Below, piece by piece: positions 56,999 through 64,000 of a stretch of 64,000 bases of DNA (position 1 is the first letter of the stretch; each line of letters starts with the position of its first letter). Both the position numbers and the translations under genes were made by a program. This stretch comes from Metellina segmentata (taxonomy: Eukaryota; Arthropoda; Arachnida; Araneae; Tetragnathidae): positions 62,688,998-62,752,997 of the forward strand of contig OX375876.1 in NCBI GenBank assembly GCA_947359465.1, read 5' to 3'. A model generated the notes under the pieces. That model was not told the DNA's origin, made no database searches, and saw only the letters and a list, made by a program, of their open reading frames with translations.

Positions 56999-57065
56999 TG
57001 GTTGGGTTTTATGGCGCAAGGTTCAAAGACGGATAAGCTGCTCCAAACGCAAGGCGTGTACCAGT
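56999..57065 (-). mobile_element. SINE-2 tail fragment
   Basis: GGTTGGGTTTTATGGCGCAAG, GATAAGCTGCTCCAAACGCAA. Only the tail block remains. Confidence 0.6.
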
Positions 57066-57494
57066 ATAGATAAATAAAAGGTTAAAAAAGCCTGACTAAA
57101 AACAAAAAGTATAATTAAAATTATATACTTTTTGCATAGATGATATGTAGGTTAAATAATAAAAAAGATTCCGGACAAAAGTTGCATTGTATGTTGGGCA
57201 TCTTCGGTAAAAACAAATTATGAAGGCATAAAATTTAAATGGAGTAATTTGTGATAAAATGGGGTATCCCCATCTTAGTCTACTATTAAAGTCTAATAAA
57301 GCGTAATAAAAAATGATGAACTATAATAGTAAAATGCCAGTGATGTAAAGAATTTTTACTGTATTTGCATCGGAAGACAAATTAATACGGTGATTTGATC
57401 ATTCTTAGAGCGTCGTATAATAGTCTTTATGTGTGTTTGGTTTGCAAAATTCGGCTGTAAATTTAACTAAACATTTTTCAAGGTACACGGTTGT
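57066..57494. other. AT-rich intergenic, nothing recognised
   Basis: AGTATAATTAAAATTATATACT near 57109 is a palindrome of A and T bases, probably by chance. Confidence 0.3.
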
Positions 57495-57496
57495 TT

Positions 57497-57694
57497 GTGT
57501 TGGGTTTTTATGGTGCAAAGGCCACATTTGTCTTAGCTTCGTCAAATGACGTTAAGTAAAGGGACATACATACACAAGGAAAGCTTTAGTGATACAGAAA
57601 AGAGAAATACAACCAGGATGAAATCAGACCTGCACCACCTGTAGGTCTCAGGTTGCTAGCGCAGTGGTCAAACCCACTTAGCTACGGTGACCCC
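57497..57694 (-). mobile_element. SINE-2 copy, minus strand
   Basis: GTTGGGTTTTTATGGTGCAAA, GGCCACATTTGTCTTAGC, CACAAGGAAAGCTTTAGTG, GAGAAATACAACCAGGATG, AGGTTGCTAGCGCAGTGG and CCCACTTAGCTACGG. All blocks are present. One of the least eroded SINE-2 heads. Confidence 0.8.
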
Positions 57695-60100
57695 CATACA
57701 GGGAAGGTTTAAATTTATAATTCACATTGTTATAATACATTGCTAATTCAGTATATATTCATAAATACTTAACACCTTTTTTAAGTCAGAATCTTCATCT
57801 CCAGAACTATCGTCTTTTCGCACTTGTATTCGTGCGAGAAATAAACTAGCTAAACAATCTGAATAATTTATACACCAGCTCAGAAGACAAAGACCTTTAT
57901 CTTGAAACCTTAAAAAACAACTATCCTTGTCATTCCTCTAAAAGAAAGAAGGCTTGGGCTGAGCTATCAGTGACGAACATGAGACTTTTTATTGGCACTG
58001 TTGAAAACTTTCAACAAGCCATTTCACCTATTCGACACGCAATAACTGCAGTCGTAAAAGTCTTTATGTGCTGCATGTGTAACACTGTCGAAACGAAACG
58101 TAACTGAGGTAAAAAAGAAGCATTTGCAACCAACACCAAGAATGCTGTATTGTGTTTCGTGACTATCAGTGAAGTGAATTACCTTCTGTGGAAGTTGGTG
58201 TAAGTTAAATGAAGTACAATGTAACTGATAAAGCTGCATGATTTAAAACTAGATGATCCAAGCATAGCAACTGCACTTTTCTTAATTGCTAATATCTATT
58301 AATGGCATTGTTACTCATATTTGAGTTGTTATTTTTGAAAGTGGTACAAGTCCATTTTTTCATACATCGAGATACTTAAGGGTTTGAGTTTAAATTAATT
58401 TAAAAACATTGGCAAACGTTTCTCAATTAGGATGATGTTTTAACACTATAAACCTGTTAAATTTTATCATGCAATAATAATTATTAAAATAGTTAAAGAA
58501 AATAAACTCATTTTTTTTCAAAGTCGACTTATACCACTTTCAAGAATAACGGCTCATTTCATGTGAATTAGTTTATAATAAATATAACATCTCCATAAAT
58601 AGATTTCATACCTCTTAAATGAAATGAAATTATCAATAAGCTGTTGCAACATTTTTTTTTAGTTTACTTTTACTGGTGTTAATATTCATTTCCAATAAAA
58701 TGCATGGCAATAAGCATACTTCAGTAATGTTATCGCGCGCGATTCTCAACTCCTACTTCAATTTCATGCAATTATTTTGTTCAGAATAAATTCGGAATTT
58801 TGACGCTAATCTCATTTTCGCTCATCTTTTGTTTCCTGCCCTGATATCTATTTTCGAGGTTTCTCATTGCTTTCTGTAATCAGATTACTGAATATTATTA
58901 GAGTGGTGAACTTTTTTGTGTAGTTTTAGCAATAAATATGCAGATCACAGCTCAAATCAAGCATATTTAAGATAAGGGGCAAATCTGGCGATTGAATTCT
59001 GTAACGGTTGATTTTATTTTGCTTATATACATTGCTAATATTCAGTAAAACTAAAATAACAACGATATTTACTGCACATACTTTAGTAAATCATTTGTGT
59101 GTGTGTATAGTTACAGAAATTACTTGTTAGTTATTAAACACAAAATATCATAAGAAACGAAATTAAAAAAGTTTTGAATAATAAAATAGATAAGTTGCTG
59201 ATGCTTTGTTTGCATTTATATGTAATTTTTTACGAAAAAAAATATTAAAAATTAACGAGGTTAGCCTTTTTGTTAATGATGAACCCGCTTCACAAAACAT
59301 AATGTTGCCAAAGCTTTTATAATAGCTTTTATAAACCTTTAATAAAGCTTTTATAAATGCGTCAGAGCTGAACCAGAAAAAAAAAGGTATTTACACGTGG
59401 ACAAAGATAATATATCATTATGACCACTACGGATGATTGCTTTAAATGTTTGAAGTTATGTTATGTATATAATACTAAAAAAATTAGTTAATTAGCAAAT
59501 AAACTTTTTTAAAAATTGTGTTAAATTCCATGCATTTATATCCGTTATAATTCAAATAGAATACTAAAAAATACATAAAATAATTCTTTAGTTATATTTT
59601 GAAACATAAAAAATGCATCCTGATTAATTTCGCGTGAAAATTTGATAAAAAAAAAAAAGGATTTAAGACTAGTATATATATATATATATACTGTACAAAA
59701 CCCCTATAAAAACCTTAAGTTAAACATATGAATATGAAAAATTCCTTATAAAAAGAATTTTTTCATCTCACATAAGTCTTTTTACGCGTATTTTACTTTG
59801 GCTTTGTTCAGTATTGATATTAAAACTTTCCTAAAAGTCGGGTTATGCTTTTACAACGTACATTTTTAAGTCTTTCTCCAGATACAGAGACTTACATTCC
59901 TAATAAATGAAATGATACACTTAAAAAACTAGAACTTACAACCGCCTACATTTATTTTCGTTAAAAGGTTTCGCGATAAGACATACTTGCTCTCTTCGAA
60001 TATATACAGCTGAGGCTTAAGGATTAGCGTTTTGTAAATCCCACTGACGACAAAAAAAACAACCAAAAGACAAAAACGTCTCACCCAAATCCTCGCATTT
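57695..60100. other. AT-rich intergenic, nothing recognised
   Basis: About 2.4 kb of very AT-rich sequence with a short (AT)n run near 59674-59691. The minus frame at 58024-58239 has no domain. No repeat partner found. Confidence 0.45.
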
Positions 60101-60850
60101 TTTCCACTCCCAAAGTTGCTAAATTTTCACACAATCCCTAATATCTCGGAATTACGGGGAACATTAGTGAAGTTTGCCCACACACACACGTCCAATCTTC
60201 GGTGGCCTATCTTTAGGAAGTGGCTCCAAAGCACTAACTTACTTAAACGGCGCGCCTTTCTTTTAATAACTCTTAGTTTTTCTGAAGACTTAGCTAAAAT
60301 AATAGTGACAGGAAATTTTAATACTCAATTCCCTCCCTCCTTATTCCCTTCCCCTTTCCTTCCCTTAAGTAAGATTTTTTCCTCCTTTCTTAAACTCTGA
60401 CGCGCCTCGAATTTTTTGTTTTGTTTTACTTTTCTCATCTCGACTCCTTTCCTTCTGAAATATATATATTTTTTATTATTATTCGGTGGTGTTGGCAAAC
60501 TTATTACTCAGCAGTGCTTATCACTACAGCCACTTAAAATTTTTTTTGAGCAGCCAAAAAACAAAACACTCGCCAAGTAAAGTAAGGGCCTTCCAGTCTC
60601 TGATTGAATTACGATAGGGTGTGTGTGTGAGAGAGCTGAGAAAATTCTTAAAACAACGATTCGGTAATCGTTTATTTTCGAAGCTTTGTAATAACTTTTT
60701 TCTCCACCCTCTCCAAGTTAGATGGGATTTTGAATAGGGAGGGGAGAAAAGGGCCAGTAAATCACGGTTAATTTTTTTATTATAAGTTCCTCTTGGAAGG
60801 AGAAAGATGAGAGAGGTTGTAAAACAATTTAATTTCAATCTTCTCAATTA
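60101..60850. other. Polypyrimidine-rich stretches
   Basis: CCCTCCCTCCTTATTCCC and TTCCCCTTTCCTTCCCTTAAG near 60331-60370 and a GTGTGTGTGTGAGAGAG run near 60619 mark skewed DNA. Frames at 60116-60400 (plus) and 60524-60847 (minus) have no recognised domain. Confidence 0.35.
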
Positions 60851-62204
60851 TTTTGTGTAATGAATTTAGGGAAACACCATTTTTCAATAAACGACAAATT
60901 TATGTTTAAAACGCGTCAAAAGCTTTAAATATTTTCAAAGCGTCAAAAATTGTATTTAATCAGAATAGAATTTTTCGGCCGTAAGTGAATGAATATACTC
61001 CGTCGTTTTTACAAGCAACAAGGCAAGCTCTTTTTAATCTTCGTAATAAAACTTAAGCATAATTTTCATTGCCCTCACGATTAATTTAAAAGCATTGAAA
61101 GATCCTAGAAATTCAATATTATCGCGCTTTATATACTAATTGAAATTATGTTCAAGAAAATGCATTTATAGTGTATTTTCTGAAGTTGAATAAAAAGGTT
61201 GCATAATTTTTTTATATTTAACGAAGTTTATTGAACAGAGAACAAGCAAATTCCTATAAATTTTACTAGTTATTGTTTCAGTCTGTGAAGTAAATGGAAA
61301 ATTTAATGACCTATGAATACACGAAAAAAAAAAACCCGAAATTTCTTCAGCATCAAAATATAAATGGTCGTTCTACGTTTGTAATGTCACAAACGACGTA
61401 AACATTTCGCCTTCTAAAAAATAAATATTTAATATAATTTTTAGAAGCATTGACTATGGGAGAGTTGAAAATTAAATTTCAAAGTACACACTTCAAGCCA
61501 TATTAAGCGAGGATCGATAGATAGAAACTATTGATTTGGTAGGTTTAAATTGGGTTATTTATTAATACGAATTTATGATTACGAAAAGATAAAATAAAAA
61601 AATAGAACAATTTCTTAAAGTTAACTAGTTAAAACGAAAGAAGCAAAAATATCTCACTGCAAAAAAGTTTTAAAAAGTTAGCAGTTTTATCCACTGAAAC
61701 TTTTCTCGTCTTCGTGTACCCTGAAGTGGTACAAGAACTTCGAAGAAACTGAAAACTACTTTAAACTGCAATTGAAAAAGTATCAAAAATTCCAACTCGT
61801 TCAATGTTTTCCCGTCACTTCAAGAAAACTGATTTAACTATGATCGAATTTCGAAATATCGCAAACATAAAAACGATCGTTCGAGCATTGGGAACAGCGG
61901 TAGCCCAGACTGTAGAGACGCGAATGAACAATATGAGGCACGATTCGAAATACGATCTAACCATAGACGGTCACATACGTGGAAGCTAGTATACATTAAA
62001 TCTGTGGTTGCCTTAATGTCCTCTTGTTGGTGTGATATGGAAATTTGGAGCGTGCGATTCCAACTCAAGCGTTGACCGTGCTTCATAACTAAGAAGTTTC
62101 GTCCTTTATGTCCCATTCTTGTCCTTCAAATTTGTCACATTGATAATCTTAAAGATAAATTCGATACATATTTATTATTTTTGTTTGTTTACTATTATTT
62201 GGTA
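60851..62204. other. AT-rich intergenic, nothing recognised
   Basis: A minus frame (61838-62116, 92 residues) and an overlapping plus frame (61804-61989) are unrecognised. The segment 61985-62115 has worn SINE-like blocks but no clear box. Confidence 0.35.
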
Positions 62205-62206
62205 AT

Positions 62207-62590
62207 GGTAATTAACGTCGCTCTGGTAATGGTAATTAAATAACGCACATCACGGAGTGTTGACGAAGATCATTCCCCAAGGGAAATGACTCGAGGACAA
62301 CACAACGTAATTTTAAACCACGGTTAGAGGATTAGATCAACACCTAAGCTGGTACCCCGCTCTCGAAACTATCACACGACGCCGACGTGAAAGAATTCGA
62401 GGCAACGACAGTATGTATTAACATGCACAGCTCCACTCGTACATAGCATTCCAGGAAACCCAACCACAAACACGCAACAAACTTAAGTTAGATAAAGCAT
62501 CACAAAGCGAGACGGGGACGTTTTGGTGGGTTTCTTTGAACCCGCAACCTTCGATTGCTAATCTGTTACTCTTCCGACCGGACTACCGTG
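62207..62590 (-). mobile_element. SINE-1 copy with doubled tail
   Basis: Two GGTAATGGTAATTAA tails (62207-62216 region and 62225-62239) are followed by CGGAGTGTTGACGAAG, CTCGAGGACAACACAACG, AACACCTAAGCTGGTACCC and GCCGACGTGAAAGAATTCG. Then come GACAGTATGTATTAACATGC, the second-type head complement CGATTGCTAATCTGTTACTC and CCGACCGGACTACCGTGG. About 70 extra bases (62450-62520) lie between body and head. It directly adjoins the 232-bp satellite, whose unit includes this same head. Confidence 0.75.
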
Positions 62591-63641
62591 GTTCTGTTGG
62601 CGGTTTGGAGAGAGAGAGGTGGCAGCTAACCTCGTCATCCGACCGTGGTTCAAATTTACGAGATGCTGTCCTCGGATCTCACCAATAGGAATCAATACCG
62701 GACCGTCGCCAATAGCCCGTCTCGTTGCTTCCATGCAATTGTTAACCCGTTACTCTTCGTTGTTCCGTCTCGTTGCTTCCATGCAATTGCTAATCCGTTA
62801 CTTTTCCAACCGAACTACCGCGGTTCTGTTGGCGGTTTGGAGAGAGAGAGAGGTGGCAGCTAACCTCGTCATCCGACCGTGGTTCAAATTTACGAGATGC
62901 TGTCCTCGGATCTCTCCAATAGCCCGTCTCGTTGCTTCCATGCAATTGTTAATCCGTTACTCTTCGTTGTTCCGTCTCGTTGCTTCCATGCAATTGCTAA
63001 TCTATTACTTTTCCAACCGGACTACCGCGGTTCTGTTGGCGGCTTGGAGAGAGAGAGAGGGGTGGCAGCTAACCTCGTCATCCGACCGTGGTTCAAATTT
63101 ACGAGATGCTGTCCTCGGATCTCTCCTATAGGAATCAATACCGGACCGTCTCCAATAGCCCGTCTCGTTGCTTCCATGCAATTGTTAATCCGTTACTCTT
63201 CGTTGTTCCGTCTCGTTGCTTCCATGCAATTGCTAATCTGTTACTTTTTCAACCGGACTACCGCGGTTCTGTTGGCGGTTTGGAGAGAGAGAGAGGTGGC
63301 AGCTAACCTCGTCATCCGAACGTGGTTCAAATTTACGAGATGCTGTCCTCGGATCTCACCAATAAGAATCAAACCGGACCGTCGCCAATAGCCGTCTTGT
63401 TGCTTCCATGCAATTGTTAATCTGTTAATCTTCGTTGTTCCGTCTCGTTGCTTCCATGCAATTGCTAATCCGTTACTCTCCCAACCGGACTACCGCGGTT
63501 CTGTTGGCGGCTTGGAGAGAGAGGGGTGGCAGCCAACCTCGTAATCCGACCGTGGTTTCAATTTACAAGGTCTGTCCTCGGATCTCTCCTATAGGAATCA
63601 ATACCGGACCGTCGCCAATAGCCGTCTTGTTGCTTCCATGG
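62590..63641 (+). repeat. 232-bp satellite assembled from SINE-1 pieces
   Basis: GGTTCTGTTGGCGG begins at 62590, 62822, 63029, 63265 and 63497, giving units of 232, 207, 236 and 232 and a partial fifth. Each unit joins a plus-strand SINE-1 3' domain (TCCGACCGTGGTTCAAATTT, CTGTCCTCGGATCTC, ACCGGACCGTCGCCAATAGC) to a minus-strand SINE-1 head (GCAATTGCTAATCCGTTAC, CCAACCGGACTACCGCGG). Within most units a block of about 48 bases (TCTCGTTGCTTCCATGCAATTG plus TAATCCGTTACTCTT) is doubled. The frames of up to 170 residues crossing it are by-products of the repeat. Confidence 0.93.
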
Positions 63642-64000
63642 AACGTAACCTCAACTACCTTCCTACCTCACGCGCATTGAATAATATATCAAAAGTATCA
63701 TTCACGAGAGACCAGTCATCAGGTTTACTCCCGGGATATTCACACACCACAACCAAGACTCGGATATACAAGCCAAAAAGGAAAGTGCGCGGACGCGTTA
63801 CAGAACAAAAATGTAACTCGCACAAAAAATGAGTATAAGATAGAGCCGAAGAGGTTGAGGGAAAGGGAAGGTGGTATTCCGCAATGGACTGGCAATCTGA
63901 TTTGTCGAAACTGATTGCGGGGACAGATTCCAAAGCCTACAATCAGGAATAATTCAGCAGACGTGCTCATGCCTGAGGACTCTTCTCTGAGAAGCTTTCT
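63642..64000. other. Intergenic to window end, nothing recognised
   Basis: Short overlapping frames on both strands (63638-63970), none recognised. No repeat partner. Confidence 0.35.

Noticed and set aside
57109..57130. AT palindrome as a regulatory operator
   Set aside because: Only A/T-rich with no second copy; expected by chance in this composition.
62619..63391. Frames of 170 residues in the 62.6-63.4 kb array as possible repeat proteins
   Set aside because: They follow the 232-bp SINE-derived unit, change frame between units of unequal length and occur in two registers at once.

Overview
This looks like eukaryotic, probably arthropod, intergenic or long-intron DNA. It is AT-rich and has no operon structure, no ribosome-binding sites and no open frame that reads as a host exon. 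It is full of tRNA-derived SINEs, Tc1/mariner and piggyBac-like remnants and young tandem arrays. The SINE types and the mariner-type transposase suggest a spider or another arachnid, but I could not run a search and hold this only moderately. I found no intact protein-coding gene, rRNA or functional tRNA. Almost every longer open frame is a chance frame or lies inside a repeat.

Three tRNA-headed SINE families dominate. I call them SINE-1 (3' domain ending in GGTAAT-type repeats), SINE-2 (3' end reading as a 'tggcgcaagggccatattt' block on the minus strand) and SINE-3 (GATGGCG-containing body). SINE-1 copies at 16.0 and 27.9 kb are about 96% identical and flanked by target duplications, so the family was active recently. 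SINE-1 has jumped into SINE-2 at 11.3 and 36.3 kb. A chimaera at 22.4 kb carries the SINE-1 head on a different poly-A body.

DNA transposons: a complete but dead 1.3-kb mariner with matching terminal inverted repeats and TA flanks (16.7-18.0 kb), a Tc1-type transposase relic (45.6-46.2 kb), and three copies of a TTAA-flanked piggyBac-like MITE (37.9, 45.0 and 51.9 kb). A second repeat family spans 38.7-39.5 kb, with a relative at 30.9 kb. Another unexplained family is built around the perfect palindrome GACGAGATATCTCGTC and occurs at seven loci.

Tandem arrays: a 225-bp satellite in alternating A/B dimers (43.5-44.8 kb), a 232-bp satellite assembled from two SINE-1 pieces (62.6-63.6 kb), SINE-2 tails amplified in place (14.2-14.7 kb), and arrays with units of 28, 140, 155, 247, 248 and about 300 bp.

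Between the repeats lie GC-richer islands (around 2.0-2.6, 8.4-9.0, 13.0-13.4, 19.1-20.2, 33.2-34.1 and 54.5-55.1 kb). Several contain TAAT/TAATCC and octamer-like motifs and few repeats. They are the best candidates for conserved regulatory DNA, perhaps around a developmental gene outside the window. One coding-like but frame-broken segment lies at 30.16-30.66 kb on the minus strand.
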